A DNA stretch of 64,000 nt from Desulfocapsa sp. (GCA_016765495.1 JAESPV010000065.1:1-64000), one strand, 5' to 3'; counted from the stretch's first letter, positions 45,569 to 56,248 are shown. Notes: generated from the letters alone by a model not told the origin. Program-made: numbers and translations.

Positions 45569-46774
45569 TCAAGCCTCATATTCTGCTAAAACGTCCCCTA
45601 ACGCAGTCAATAACCGATCGATTTCTTCCGTGGTTATGATAAGAGGCGGCAAAAAACGAAGAACAGCATTTCCGGCAAAATTAATAAGTATGCCTTTAGA
45701 AAAAAGCCTGTTCACCATGTCAGAACCATTTGCAACCCCCTTTTCAGTAAGCACCAGTCCCCGGATCAACCCCATTCCCCGTGCACCGTCGGCAAGAGCA
45801 GGAAAACGTGCAGCCAGACCTTCAAGGCCTGCCTGTAAATACTCGCCCTTCTCTTTGACACCATCAAGAAAACCATCTTCCAGAATGATTGCAAGAGTCG
45901 CGACAGCACCCGCTGCAGCAACAGGATTCCCCCCAAAAGTTGAGCCATGGGTACCCGGTACAAAGGAAGCTGCCAACTCTTTTCTGGTGAGCATTGCACC
46001 TATTGGCAAGCCATTTCCCAGAGCCTTGGCAACTGTCATAACATCCGGGACAATGCCCAGTTGTTCATAGGCAAAAAGGCTTCCGGTGCGTCCGATACCG
46101 GTCTGGATTTCATCAAAGATAAGCAGAAGATCATGTTTCCTGCAAAGATCCTCTACACCTTTCAGATACTCAATATCCAGAGGTCGAACACCACCCTCTC
46201 CCTGCAAAGGTTCACAAAGAATTGCACAGGTGTGATCGGTGATCATGGATTCCAGCACATTCAGATTCCCGAAAGGCGCGTGGGAAAAGCCTTCTGGCAT
46301 GGGCTCAAACCCCTCCCATAATTTGGGCTGACCGGTCGCAGCAACAGTGGCTAACGTTCTGCCATGGAAGGATCCGACAAGTGAAATAATTCCATATCGG
46401 TCAGGACCGGCACAGATCCTTGCAAGTTTTATTGCAGCCTCATTGGCCTCGGCCCCGCTGTTTGCCATAAAAATCTGATCGGCAAAGGAGTTCTCAGTCA
46501 ACAATTCCGCAAGCTTAATCTGGGGCAGAGTGTAGTAAAGATTGGAAACATGCACCAGTTCCCTTGCCTGACTGCAAATTGCCTCGGTCACAGCCGGATG
46601 GCAATGGCCCAGACTGCAAACTGCAATTCCTGCCAGACAATCCAGATATTCCCGCCCTTCTGCATCGGTCAATGTGCAACCTTCTCCTTTTACCATGGCC
46701 GCTGGATACCTTGCGTATGTTCCTGTAAGCACGTTATCACTCCTTTCAGCCCATCCTGCGTTTTCACCACTCAT
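45569..46774 (-). CDS. argD: Acetylornithine aminotransferase
   Basis: 401 residues, PLP enzyme. [31 protein letters not shown] (Asp for PLP), and the Lys in [17 protein letters not shown] 46774 overlaps the argB stop as TGATG; the family also serves succinyl-DAP, so a double role in lysine synthesis is possible here. Confidence 0.94.
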   Translation of the reverse strand: MSGENAGWAERSDNVLTGTYARYPAAMVKGEGCTLTDAEGREYLDCLAGIAVCSLGHCHPAVTEAICSQARELVHVSNLYYTLPQIKLAELLTENSFADQIFMANSGAEANEAAIKLARICAGPDRYGIISLVGSFHGRTLATVAATGQPKLWEGFEPMPEGFSHAPFGNLNVLESMITDHTCAILCEPLQGEGGVRPLDIEYLKGVEDLCRKHDLLLIFDEIQTGIGRTGSLFAYEQLGIVPDVMTVAKALGNGLPIGAMLTRKELAASFVPGTHGSTFGGNPVAAAGAVATLAIILEDGFLDGVKEKGEYLQAGLEGLAARFPALADGARGMGLIRGLVLTEKGVANGSDMVNRLFSKGILINFAGNAVLRFLPPLIITTEEIDRLLTALGDVLAEYEA

Positions 46775-47661
46775 CAAACTATCTCCGTTCCTATCCCATC
46801 TTTTGTAAATATCTCGAGTAAGATGGCATGCTCAATTCGTCCATCTATTATATGTGTTTTTACGACCCCGCGGCTTAATGCATCAGCACAACAGCGTACC
46901 TTGGGAATCATACCGCCGCCAATGGTTTCCTGCTCAATCAGCTTTTCGATATCGTCCTGTTTCAAGGATCTACACAATGTTCCCTCTCCATCCTGAACAC
47001 CTGCAACATCTGTCAACAGCACAAGCTTTGCAGCCTGTAATTCACCAGCAATGGCCGCAGCCACAAGATCGGCATTAATATTGAAGGCCTGCCCGTCTTC
47101 TCCAACACCAACGGGTGCTATCACCGGGATGAAATCATTCTTTTCCAGTGCCAGTAAAATCTCCGGGTTAACCGCTGTCACCTGGCCCACTCGACCAAGA
47201 TCAATCAGCTCCGGGGGAGCATCTTTTAAGGCTTCATCATTTTTCTTACTCACACACATCTTTTCAGCATAGATAAGATCACCATCCCGGCCGGAAAGTC
47301 CAACTGCCCGGCCACCACAATGATTAATATTGCCCACGATTTCCTTGTTCACCTTCCCCACAAGAACCATTTCCACCACACTCATGGTCTCGCCATCGGT
47401 GACCCGCATCCCCTGAACATAGCAGGGCTTTATCTCCAGTCGATCCAACAAACGATTGATCTGGGGACCGCCGCCATGCACAATCACCGGATTAATCCCG
47501 ATATGTTTCATCAATATAACATCGAGGGCAAACTGTTTTTTCAGATTTTCATCCACCATGGCGTGCCCGCCATATTTGATAACCACGGTTTTGTGCCGAA
47601 ATTCCTGCATATAGGGGAGGGACTCAATAAGCCCTTTCGCTCTATCAATACTTTCCTGCAT
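46774..47661 (-). CDS. argB: N-acetylglutamate kinase
   Basis: 295 residues, amino-acid-kinase fold. Phosphate-loop [33 protein letters not shown] and GGGMIPKV are typical. First gene of the minus-strand arginine-lysine block; genes argA/argJ and argC are not in this window. Confidence 0.95.
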   Translation of the reverse strand: MQESIDRAKGLIESLPYMQEFRHKTVVIKYGGHAMVDENLKKQFALDVILMKHIGINPVIVHGGGPQINRLLDRLEIKPCYVQGMRVTDGETMSVVEMVLVGKVNKEIVGNINHCGGRAVGLSGRDGDLIYAEKMCVSKKNDEALKDAPPELIDLGRVGQVTAVNPEILLALEKNDFIPVIAPVGVGEDGQAFNINADLVAAAIAGELQAAKLVLLTDVAGVQDGEGTLCRSLKQDDIEKLIEQETIGGGMIPKVRCCADALSRGVVKTHIIDGRIEHAILLEIFTKDGIGTEIV

Positions 47662-47806
47662 GTTTTTAGTATCCTTTTTACCAATAGCGACATTATCTAC
47701 TCAAATCAACCACATGCAACTCACACGATCACATAATTACCCTATTCTACTGACTCAGTTGATTGAAGTAAAGTAATCTTTCCCCACCGTTCGACACCGG
47801 GATTTC

Positions 47807-47835
47807 TTTACTTTTTTCAAGAGCACGACTATAAT
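47807..47835 (+). promoter_or_regulatory. Candidate sigma-70 promoter of lptA-lptB-rpoN
   Basis: TTTACT (47807-47812) and TATAAT (47830-47835) with a 17-bp spacer, about 50 bp before the lptA GTG. The -35 region is also the right arm of an imperfect inverted repeat (AAGTAAAGTAATC 47766-47778 / GATTTCTTTACTT 47801-47813) that could form an operator. Confidence 0.5.
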
Positions 47836-47889
47836 AGGCTTGGTAATTGCAAAGGAACCATTCCCACTTATTATTTTTTGGAGAGTTTT

Positions 47890-48408
47890 GTGAAGAACAA
47901 ACACCTACATAGCCTACTTTGCTTGATTCTTTTCTTTCTTACTTTTTGCGGCGCACCCCTTTTTGCGGCCAGTGCTCCCATCACCATTGAAGCAGACCAT
48001 ATGACCTCGCTTGAGGAAGAGAACAATGTCCTTTTTACTGGCAATGTTGATGCTGCTCAGGCCGATGTTCGTATTCGAGCCGACGAAATGACAGTCTATT
48101 ACACAGCTGCCGAAGAGAGTAAAAAACAAGAGGTTAAACGTCTCAAGTGCATAGGAAATGTTGAAATAACCAGAGGTGAATGGCTGGGAACCGGAAAAGT
48201 CATGAACTACCTTGCCAAAGAGCGTAAAGTGATTTTAAGTGGTGGTGCCAAAGCATGGCAGGGTACCAATCTTGTTAGTGGAGACACCATCATTTATTAT
48301 CTTGATGAAGGGCGATCTGAAGTAGTTGGCAGCAGGTCGTCAGCAACTGTTGGTACAGATGAAGAGAAAAAATCAGGCCGGGTGAGAGCTACCCTTACAC
48401 CACAATAG
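47890..48408 (+). CDS. lptA: LPS transport periplasmic protein LptA
   Basis: 172 residues. Signal peptide (LLCLILFFLTFCGAPLFAAS) then an OstA-type beta-jellyroll: ITIEADHMTSLEEENNVLFTG, and a C-terminal SGGAKAWQGTNLVSGDTI. It bridges the periplasm for LPS export. GTG 47890 is preferred: GGAG lies just upstream and the signal peptide begins here. The lptB gene follows by three bases; lptC is not visible upstream. Confidence 0.9.
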   Translation: MKNKHLHSLLCLILFFLTFCGAPLFAASAPITIEADHMTSLEEENNVLFTGNVDAAQADVRIRADEMTVYYTAAEESKKQEVKRLKCIGNVEITRGEWLGTGKVMNYLAKERKVILSGGAKAWQGTNLVSGDTIIYYLDEGRSEVVGSRSSATVGTDEEKKSGRVRATLTPQ

Positions 48409-48411
48409 AAT

Positions 48412-49134
48412 ATGGCACAGCTGGAAACCGATAACATTGTCAAACGTTACCGTAGTCGTACCGTTGTTGACGGAGTAAGCATCCAGGTCAACACTGGTGC
48501 GATTATTGGACTGCTCGGCCCAAACGGTGCCGGCAAAACAACTTCCTTTTATTGCATTGCCGGTTTTATCCGTCCCGATGAAGGTCGTGTACTGCTGAAT
48601 GGCGAAGAGATAACAAACCTTCCCATTCATAAACGTGCCCAAAAAGGTATTTCCTACCTTGCGCAGGAACCATCGGTTTTTAAAAAACTCACAGTGGAAG
48701 AAAATATTCGCATTGTTCTTGAACCTCTGGGCCTGGCTAAAAATGAGATTACCAACCGGATTGATGAGCTTTTGGAAAATCTCAAAATCAGTTATTTAAG
48801 AGATAACAAAGGACATGCCCTGTCGGGTGGCGAACGCAGGCGTGTTGAAATTATGCGCGCGCTGGCCACCAGGCCTGATTTTATTTTACTTGATGAGCCC
48901 TTTGCCGGCATCGACCCACTGGCTGTGGCTGATCTGCAAAAATTAATCCGAGGCTTGAAAGATAAGGGCATTGGAGTTCTTATCTCAGATCATAATGTGC
49001 GAGAAACTCTTCAGGTTTGTGATTTTGCATACATTATGAATGCAGGACAAATTATAACCAGTGGTGTTGCGGATGATATCATTGAGAGTGCAGTGGCCCG
49101 TAAGATGTATCTTGGCGAAAACTTCAGCATGTAG
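48412..49134 (+). CDS. lptB: LPS export ATPase LptB
   Basis: 240 residues. ABC ATPase of the LptB2FG LPS exporter. Walker A GPNGAGKTT, LSGGERRRVE signature, FILLDEPFAGIDPLAV, and the LptB-type ISDHNVRETL switch. It follows lptA by three bases. Confidence 0.95.
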   Translation: MAQLETDNIVKRYRSRTVVDGVSIQVNTGAIIGLLGPNGAGKTTSFYCIAGFIRPDEGRVLLNGEEITNLPIHKRAQKGISYLAQEPSVFKKLTVEENIRIVLEPLGLAKNEITNRIDELLENLKISYLRDNKGHALSGGERRRVEIMRALATRPDFILLDEPFAGIDPLAVADLQKLIRGLKDKGIGVLISDHNVRETLQVCDFAYIMNAGQIITSGVADDIIESAVARKMYLGENFSM

Positions 49135-49306
49135 CCAGAAGGCCAGAAGCCAGAAACCGGAAACCGGAAATCAGATGACAGAAATCAGGATAGTTTGGCG
49201 TCACAGACGCGAAGAAAAACATACAATTTACTCCAGATCACAGACGGCAGACAAGAGGTGGGTAAGTACCCTTTCTGGTTTCTGGTTTCTGGCTTCCGGT
49301 TTCTGA
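49134..49306. repeat. Inverted arrays of degenerate heptamers between lptB and rpoN
   Basis: Left array 49134-49190: heptamers GCCAGAA, ACCGGAA, ATCAGAT and similar, about eight units. Right array 49272-49306: TTTCTGG three times, CTTCCGG, TTTCTGA. The arrays are mutual reverse complements in degenerate form and could form a long hairpin around a 80-bp centre. The right array abuts the rpoN ATG (49309), where a ribosome binding site would normally be. Confidence 0.75.
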
Positions 49307-49308
49307 TA

Positions 49309-50769
49309 ATGGGCCTCGAACTTAGACAACAGCTTAAGCTATCTCAAAAACTGGTAATGACGCCGCAGCTGCGCCTTGCCATTAAACTGCTGCAAATGAA
49401 TCGGCTGGAGTTGGGCGATGCCCTCCAGGCAGAGATTGAACAAAACCCAGGCCTTGAAGAAGATACAAGTATACAGGAGAGGGGAGAAAATATACAGAGT
49501 CTCTCCTCAACTGTTGAATACAAGGCTGAACAGCAAAAAGAGCAGGATCATACTGACCAGGTAAGAGCCGAAGACACTATACCTGAAACAAATTGGGAAG
49601 ATTACGCCAACACCTTTGATTCCAATGTTTCTTTTTCCCGCGAAACTCCTCCTGCTGATGCCCCCAGTCAGTTTGATTTTATTTCTGAAAAACCCGGTCT
49701 TCTCGCCTACATACAATGGCAACTTGCCCACTCAGAGCTTGATCCAGATGAATGGGAGACTGCTCTTTTTATTGCCGGAAATCTCAATCGCTACGGTTTT
49801 CTTGAATGTACGCTTGAAGAGGTCATGGAAGCTACAGAATGTGACCATGATTCAGCAGAATATCTACTCGAAGTCATACAGGATCTTGATCCCCCCGGTA
49901 TTGCAGCAAGAGACGTTAGTGAATCACTTTTTCTTCAGCTTGAACGGATGAACCTGGGAGATTCCCTTGCTGCTGAAATTGTGAAGAACAACCTCAATTT
50001 CCTGCAGAGTCGTAACTACAAAGCAATCTGCCATGCCACCGGTCGCAAGCGCAATGAAGTCATCAAGGCCATAGAGTTTATCACAACTGAACTTACCCCT
50101 TACCCAGGCCTGCCATACAACCAGGAGGCCACCAACTATGTTGTCCCCGATGTCTATGTTCGAAAAATTGATGGGAAATATGTTATCCACCTCAATGAAG
50201 AAGATATCCCGAACTTAAAGCTTTCTTCTCAGCTGCAGAATTTACTGCAAGACGATGAAGATTCGCTGGAAAAGCAGTCAAAACAATATATCAAAGAAAA
50301 ACTCAAAGATGCGGGCTGGTTTATTAAATCCCTGCATCAGCGCCAACGCACAATTTTTAAAGTCATGGAAAGCATCCTCAAGTTCCAGCACGACTTTTTT
50401 GAACATGGTCCAACCAGGTTGAAACCTCTTATCCTGCGTGATGTGGCTGAAGATATCGAAATGCACGAATCCACCATCAGCCGGGTGACCTCAAATAAGT
50501 ATGTGCATACACCAATTGGTATTTATGAACTGAAATACTTTTTCTCCACTGCAATCCCCAGGCAGGGCGAAGAGGCACTGGCCGCAGAGTCCATCCGTGA
50601 ACGTATCCGAAAGATGATTCAGCAGGAAGACCCCTTCAAACCCCTCAGTGACAATAGTATTTCACTAAAACTTGGGGAAAAGAATATCAAGATTGCCCGC
50701 CGAACCGTGGCAAAATACAGAGAGCAGTTAAAAATCCTTCCGGTAAAACATCGTCGAAAACCACGATAA
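49309..50769 (+). CDS. rpoN: RNA polymerase sigma-54 factor
   Basis: 486 residues. Region I LRQQLKLSQKLVMTPQLRLA, acidic region II, core-binding and HTH parts (HESTISRVTSNKYVHTP), and the RpoN box ARRTVAKYRE. No upstream extension is needed: ATG 49309 begins at the normal region I start. It lacks an evident Shine-Dalgarno sequence. It would recognise the promoter proposed at 29620-29635. No hpf/raiA gene follows as it often does. Confidence 0.95.
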   Translation: MGLELRQQLKLSQKLVMTPQLRLAIKLLQMNRLELGDALQAEIEQNPGLEEDTSIQERGENIQSLSSTVEYKAEQQKEQDHTDQVRAEDTIPETNWEDYANTFDSNVSFSRETPPADAPSQFDFISEKPGLLAYIQWQLAHSELDPDEWETALFIAGNLNRYGFLECTLEEVMEATECDHDSAEYLLEVIQDLDPPGIAARDVSESLFLQLERMNLGDSLAAEIVKNNLNFLQSRNYKAICHATGRKRNEVIKAIEFITTELTPYPGLPYNQEATNYVVPDVYVRKIDGKYVIHLNEEDIPNLKLSSQLQNLLQDDEDSLEKQSKQYIKEKLKDAGWFIKSLHQRQRTIFKVMESILKFQHDFFEHGPTRLKPLILRDVAEDIEMHESTISRVTSNKYVHTPIGIYELKYFFSTAIPRQGEEALAAESIRERIRKMIQQEDPFKPLSDNSISLKLGEKNIKIARRTVAKYREQLKILPVKHRRKPR

Positions 50770-50949
50770 ACAGCTGAAGAACAACAGCTACCCAAACGCC
50801 ACACCCACCGTGATGTCAGTTATCTGAGGGATCGACTCCTTGCGCCCTTGGCCTTTGATTCCACCCGTTAGGGTTTTTATTATACCGAGGATGACTTTAC
50901 CCTCCCCTTTGAAGACAGTCCCAAAATGGCTGCGTGCTATTCATTATGA
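50770..50949 (+). pseudogene. Remnant of a WYL-type transcriptional regulator (HTH part)
   Basis: In one frame the sequence reads KRHTHRDVSYLRDRLLAPLA, FDSTR, a TAG, then GFYYTEDDFTLPFEDSPKMA. This matches the N-terminal HTH of WYL regulators (for example THRDI-x-YLR-x-LGAPI-x-Y-D...GYYYT). There is no start codon, one internal stop, and the WYL domain is absent. It lies between rpoN and the 5-oxoprolinase gene. Confidence 0.7.
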
Positions 50950-50973
50950 CAACCTGATGACTACTCAATAATA

Positions 50974-53900
50974 ATGGCAGACTCAAATTTATTTCGTTTT
51001 TCCATTGATCGCGGCGGCACCTTTACCGATGTGTATGCCGAAGTCCCCGGAGAACCCGGTTTCAAGATTGTAAAGCTTCTCTCTGAAGATCCAGCCAACT
51101 ACGACGATGCTCCACGTGAGGGAATAAGAAGAATATTAGCAGAATACTCTCGGGATGTCGGCGAAGAACTCATTGATGCTTCCCAAATTGAGTGGATCCG
51201 CATGGGTACCACGGTTGCCACAAATGCCCTCCTTGAGCGTAAAGGGGCACGTTGTGCGCTGATAACCAGTAAAGGATTTGGTGATATTCTACAAATAGGC
51301 AATCAGGATCGTCCTCATATTTTTGATCTGCAAATACAGAAACCGGATCTTTTGTATGAGAAGGTTATTGAAGTAAATGAACGTTTACGACCCCTCCAGG
51401 CAGATGAACAACCAGAGACAGATATTTTATCCGGCGTTACTGGAGAACATTTTGCAGTTCTTTCCAAACCTGATCTAACAGCACTGAAACCAAGACTTGA
51501 GGAACTGCTTGCATCTGGAATCACCAGCCTTGCTGTGGTTTTTCTTCATGCCTATGCCTGTCCCCAACACGAACAGGCAGTTGGAAAACTTGCAACAGAA
51601 ACAGGCTTTACTCAAATCTCTCTTTCTTCGCAGGTAAGCCCCATGGTTAAACTGGTCTCCCGTGGTGACACTACCATGGTGGACAGCTATCTTACTCCGC
51701 ATATAAGACGCTATCTGGAAAGCTTTAAAAAGGGATTTACAGATAATCTTGCAGGTACCCAGCTGCTGTTTATGCAATCGGATGGCGGTCTGGCCCCGGC
51801 AGAGGATTTCACCGGCAGTCGAGCCATCCTTTCCGGTCCGGCAGGCGGCGTGGTCGGCTATGCCATGACCACCTATAATGAGGAAACAAAAAAACCTGTT
51901 ATCGGCTTTGATATGGGCGGCACTTCCACCGATATTTCCCGCTATGGCGGTAAGTATGACCTGAGCTTTGAAACCAGAATCGCAGGAGTTCGTATACAGG
52001 CACCTCAGCTTGATATCAGAACCGTTGCAGCAGGTGGTGGATCACGTCTCTTTTTTGACAATGGCATGTTTCTGGTTGGACCTGAATCGGCTGGTGCGCA
52101 CCCAGGTCCTGTCTGCTATCGAAAAAATGGCTACCTCACTATCACTGATGCCAATCTTGTACTGGGACGCTTACAGCCTGATTACTTTCCGAAAATTTTT
52201 GGGCCAAATGAAAATCAGCCCCTGGATTTTGCTGAAAGCTACCGCCAGATGGCTGAATTGACAGAGACAATCAATGCGTTTTATAAAAAGAGCAATCGTC
52301 CGCCACTCACCGTGGAGGAAACAGCACTTGGCTTTCTTGAAGTAGCCAATGAGGTCATGGTTCGACCAATCCGAGAAGTTTCAGTGATGCGGGGTTTTGA
52401 CATTAAAGACCACGTCCTTGCCACCTTTGGCGGTGCGGGAGCACAACATGCCTGTGCAATTGCCGGAAGCCTTGGTATTTCCACTCTTTTTATTCATCGT
52501 TTTGCTGGGATTCTCTCAGCCTATGGTATTGGGCTTGCCGATACGATTGTGGAAAAACAGCAGCCTGCAGCACAAATTCTTACAAAAGACAAAAATGCAC
52601 TGCCCGGCCTTTTAAACAAACTGAGCTGCCTCCAGCAGAAAGCCGAGCAAGAGCTTAGCAAACAAGGTATTGCAGATAAGGCCATAGAGAGTCTTCATTA
52701 TCTTAATATACGTTATCAGGGTACGGATACACCGATTATGGTTGAGGAGCCTGTTGATGGAGATTTTGTCAAAGCTTTTAAAACTGCATATCAGCGTGAA
52801 TTTGGATTTGAACTAAGTGATCAGGAAATTGTGGTTGATGATCTGCGTGTTCGCTCCATCGGCAGAGGCTCAAAACTAAAATCTTTCCCCCTACCCGTAT
52901 CCGACGCTCCCCTACAAAAACAGTCCACTGTTTCCTGTTATTTTACCGGAGGCTGGCAACAGACTGATCTGTATAATCTGAACGATCTCCAGGCCGGGCA
53001 CACAATCCAAGGACCGGCTATTCTGATACAAGATACCAGCACCATGGTTATAGAACCGGGTTGCAGCGCTGAAATTACCCGCCATGGCAATGTGGAGATA
53101 CAAATTGGCAACAATGAGAAACACAACCGGCTTGATACCGCGGTTGATCCGGTACAGCTTGCCATTTTCAGCAATCTCTTCATGTCCATTGCCGAGCAGA
53201 TGGGAAGAATGCTGCAAAAAACCGCCATCTCCACAAATATTAAAGAACGGCTCGATTTCTCCTGCGCCCTCTTTGGTTCGAATGGTAATCTGGTGGCAAA
53301 TGCCCCCCATGTTCCTGTCCATCTTGGTGCCATGAGTGAGGCTGTTAAAGAGCAGATTCGCAGAGTGAACAATATCAACCCAGGCGACGTTCTGGTGGCA
53401 AATCATCCTGCTGCCGGCGGAAGTCACCTTCCTGATATCACCGTTATGACACCGGTTTTCCAGGCTGGAGGAAAAACAAATACGATTATCTTCTGGGTGG
53501 CCAGCCGTGGTCACCATGCTGATATTGGCGGAATTTCACCAGGATCCATGCCACCGGGTTCAAGGCAACTGATCGAGGAAGGGGCAGCTGTCTTCTCCTT
53601 CAAGCTTGTTGAAAATGGACTTTTTCAGGAACAGGGAATTACAGATCTGTTGATGGCCCCAGGTGAGATTAAATCTGAAAAAGGACGTCCTGCCATCAGT
53701 GGTACAAGAGCGCTCGGAGATAATCTCTCTGATTTAAAGGCTCAGGTAGCAGCAAACCAGAAAGGGATTGATCTGATTCTGGAAATGATTGAATCCTATG
53801 GCCTTGAAGTTGTACAGGCGTATATGCTGCACATCCAGGAAACAGCAGAGAACGCTGTACGAACAAGTCTTTGTAAACTTTCCCGCAATCAGGGGCTAAA

Positions 53901-54750
53901 GGAAAGAGATACTGTCACAGCCACCGAATATCTTGATGATGGCAGCCCAATTGTACTGGCGCTCACCATTGATCGGAGTGATGGAAGTGGCGTGTTCGAT
54001 TTTAGTGGTACTGGAGAAGAGCTTTGGGGCAACCTCAATGCTCCGCGCGCAGTCACTCAATCCGCCATTCTTTACAGCTTGCGTTGTCTGGTGGAAAAAG
54101 ACATCCCGTTAAATCATGGCTGCCTGATTCCCATAACACTTATAATTCCTGAGGGATCTCTTCTTGATCCCTCACCTGTTGCAGCAGTGGTTGGCGGCAA
54201 TGTCCTGACGTCCCAACGGGTGGTGGACGTGGTGCTTAAAGCCTTTGGTGTTGCTGCAGGGTCTCAGGGTTGCATGAATAATCTTACATTCGGCAACGAA
54301 CAATTTGCTTACTATGAAACCATTGGTGGAGGTGCAGGAGCAGGGCCAGACTGGCATGGGCAATCCGGGGTACATACCCATATGACCAACACCAGAATTA
54401 CCGATCCTGAAATTCTTGAGCGTCGCTACCCGGTATTGCTTCGCGAATTTTCCATTCGCAAAGGATCAGGCGGTAAGGGGAAATATAATGGCGGCGACGG
54501 GCTGATTCGTGAGATAGAATTTCTCGAACCACTCAATGTTGCCATACTCTCCGAGCGAAGGGTTTTTCCTCCCTATGGCCTGTCAGGAGGTCAGCCCGGC
54601 AGCAAGGGGAAAAACATCTTTATTTGTAACGATGGCCGTCGCCTGAATTTTGGCGGGAAAAATGAAATCCTTGCCAAAGCCGGTGATTCTTTCCGTATTC
54701 TCACCCCGGGAGGTGGTGGATATGGAAGAACACTCAGGAAGAAAACCTGA
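50974..54750 (+). CDS. 5-oxoprolinase (ATP-hydrolysing), single-chain HyuA-HyuB fusion
   Basis: 1258 residues, cytoplasmic. N-terminal HyuA-like half (about 1-690) with IDRGGTFTDVYAE, GGTSTDISRY and GGAGAQHACAIAG motifs; C-terminal HyuB-like half (about 720-1250) with GHHADIGGISPGSMPP, and a GGGGYG tail. Opens 5-oxoproline to glutamate with ATP. It overlaps the convergent ppx gene by 17 bp. Hydantoinase specificity is possible, but the fused form is typical of 5-oxoprolinases. Confidence 0.9.
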   Translation: MADSNLFRFSIDRGGTFTDVYAEVPGEPGFKIVKLLSEDPANYDDAPREGIRRILAEYSRDVGEELIDASQIEWIRMGTTVATNALLERKGARCALITSKGFGDILQIGNQDRPHIFDLQIQKPDLLYEKVIEVNERLRPLQADEQPETDILSGVTGEHFAVLSKPDLTALKPRLEELLASGITSLAVVFLHAYACPQHEQAVGKLATETGFTQISLSSQVSPMVKLVSRGDTTMVDSYLTPHIRRYLESFKKGFTDNLAGTQLLFMQSDGGLAPAEDFTGSRAILSGPAGGVVGYAMTTYNEETKKPVIGFDMGGTSTDISRYGGKYDLSFETRIAGVRIQAPQLDIRTVAAGGGSRLFFDNGMFLVGPESAGAHPGPVCYRKNGYLTITDANLVLGRLQPDYFPKIFGPNENQPLDFAESYRQMAELTETINAFYKKSNRPPLTVEETALGFLEVANEVMVRPIREVSVMRGFDIKDHVLATFGGAGAQHACAIAGSLGISTLFIHRFAGILSAYGIGLADTIVEKQQPAAQILTKDKNALPGLLNKLSCLQQKAEQELSKQGIADKAIESLHYLNIRYQGTDTPIMVEEPVDGDFVKAFKTAYQREFGFELSDQEIVVDDLRVRSIGRGSKLKSFPLPVSDAPLQKQSTVSCYFTGGWQQTDLYNLNDLQAGHTIQGPAILIQDTSTMVIEPGCSAEITRHGNVEIQIGNNEKHNRLDTAVDPVQLAIFSNLFMSIAEQMGRMLQKTAISTNIKERLDFSCALFGSNGNLVANAPHVPVHLGAMSEAVKEQIRRVNNINPGDVLVANHPAAGGSHLPDITVMTPVFQAGGKTNTIIFWVASRGHHADIGGISPGSMPPGSRQLIEEGAAVFSFKLVENGLFQEQGITDLLMAPGEIKSEKGRPAISGTRALGDNLSDLKAQVAANQKGIDLILEMIESYGLEVVQAYMLHIQETAENAVRTSLCKLSRNQGLKERDTVTATEYLDDGSPIVLALTIDRSDGSGVFDFSGTGEELWGNLNAPRAVTQSAILYSLRCLVEKDIPLNHGCLIPITLIIPEGSLLDPSPVAAVVGGNVLTSQRVVDVVLKAFGVAAGSQGCMNNLTFGNEQFAYYETIGGGAGAGPDWHGQSGVHTHMTNTRITDPEILERRYPVLLREFSIRKGSGGKGKYNGGDGLIREIEFLEPLNVAILSERRVFPPYGLSGGQPGSKGKNIFICNDGRRLNFGGKNEILAKAGDSFRILTPGGGGYGRTLRKKT

Positions 54751-56248
54751 GTTCAAAGCCCAGACTCTGGAGATGTTTAGCTTCCTGCTCAAGACTGACG
54801 AGCTGCAAAGGATGCTGTATCAGCGCACCCTTTGCAAACTGCAGGGTCAAGCCCTTATCATCAGCGATAACCTCTTCAATAACTGCTGTTTCTTCTTTGC
54901 GGGAACGATGCAGCAAAGCGGCAAGACGAAGCAACACCACAAGCCTTAAACCTTTCTGCTGCTCTGCTTTCGAAAAATCTCTGCAGAGATTTTTTGCTAT
55001 TTTTTTTCGGTGGTAGCGCACCAGAACACTCATCCAGACCTGCTCTTCAAAAGAAAAACCGGGCAAGTCCGCATGTTCCAGCATATATGCACCATGTTTC
55101 TGGTATCCACTTAAAGAGACTGCAAGGCCAATTTCATGCAGACTGCTCGCCCAGTGCAGAAGTTCGGCATCTTCCAATCGCAAATTCCATGTTTTTTCAC
55201 AGGCGGTCAGGAGTTGATGCGCCTTTTTACTTACACGTCTTGCATGGTCGCGGCTAATCTGAAAGCGTTGCTGCACACTTATAACGGTCTTCAAACGGGT
55301 ATCTTCACTCTTAATTCTCCCCAGGCGCTCATACAGCAGCCCCTCCCGTAAAGCACCATCGGAAACCTGCATGGTGTTAATTTTCAGAGCCTCAAAGGTA
55401 GCGATAAGGACGGCCAGGCCTCCAGCAAAAACAGCTTCCCGATCACTTTTTAAACCCGGTAGTTTGAGGTGATACAAATTTCCAGCTCCAATCATTATAT
55501 CCCGTATCCTGTACAGGCTATCGAGCGTGATACTATAGGACTCAAGTCCAAGCCTGTTCACCACTCTCCCCACTGCTTTGATGGTTCCGGAAGCCCCAGT
55601 GGCAGAACGGAAGTCTACTTTCTGGAAGTAACGTCTCACAGGACGGAGATTCAGGTGAGCAGCAATACCAGCGTCTTTCCAACACTTCTTATCCAGGTTC
55701 CCATTGCGAAAAAACTCGCGACTCATACTTACGCACCCCATATTGAGGCTACGCAGATGCTGGGGTTCAAAATCCTCGCCGATAATGAGTTCTGTACTGC
55801 CGCCACCTATATCCATGACAAAACGTTTGCCACCTTCAGCCACCAGAGAAAGGGACACACCCAGATACACAAGGCGAGCCTCTTCTTTTCCTCCAATGAC
55901 AGAAATCGGATGGCCCAGAACCTCGCTGGCTTTTTGTAAAAACCGATGAGAATCCTTTGCTTGACGCAGGGTATTGGTGCCAACAGCTGCCACACTACCC
56001 TCGGGGAAATCTGTCACCCGTTCACCAAAACGCTCAAGGCATGAAAGGGCACGTGTGCGGGACTCCTTAGACAATTTACCGTTTTTGTCAAGCCCAGCAC
56101 CCAGACGCACCATCTCTTTTAAATTATCCAGAATATGGATATGACCATCTTCAATACGGGCAATCACCATGTGAAAGCTGTTGGAACCCAGATCAATGGC
56201 GGCTAAATGTTGTTTCGGCTGATGTTGCTTGGGCTGTTGATCTTTCAT
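54734..56248 (-). CDS. ppx: Ppx/GppA exopolyphosphatase/guanosine pentaphosphatase
   Basis: 504 residues. Actin-like fold: AAIDLGSNSFHMVIAR near residue 15, RFVMDIGGGSTELIIG, and a C-terminal HD-like region (LHEIGLAVSLSGYQKHGAY). The N-terminus has two near-identical pieces QPKQH, made by a 15-bp duplication. Its ATG overlaps the DUF4105 stop in ATGA, so the two are translated together. Hydrolyses polyphosphate or pppGpp. Confidence 0.9.
   Translation of the reverse strand: MKDQQPKQHQPKQHLAAIDLGSNSFHMVIARIEDGHIHILDNLKEMVRLGAGLDKNGKLSKESRTRALSCLERFGERVTDFPEGSVAAVGTNTLRQAKDSHRFLQKASEVLGHPISVIGGKEEARLVYLGVSLSLVAEGGKRFVMDIGGGSTELIIGEDFEPQHLRSLNMGCVSMSREFFRNGNLDKKCWKDAGIAAHLNLRPVRRYFQKVDFRSATGASGTIKAVGRVVNRLGLESYSITLDSLYRIRDIMIGAGNLYHLKLPGLKSDREAVFAGGLAVLIATFEALKINTMQVSDGALREGLLYERLGRIKSEDTRLKTVISVQQRFQISRDHARRVSKKAHQLLTACEKTWNLRLEDAELLHWASSLHEIGLAVSLSGYQKHGAYMLEHADLPGFSFEEQVWMSVLVRYHRKKIAKNLCRDFSKAEQQKGLRLVVLLRLAALLHRSRKEETAVIEEVIADDKGLTLQFAKGALIQHPLQLVSLEQEAKHLQSLGFELRFSS

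Noticed and set aside
52912-53517. 201-codon minus-strand frame in the oxoprolinase gene
   Set aside because: Antisense shadow of a full-length, conserved enzyme gene.
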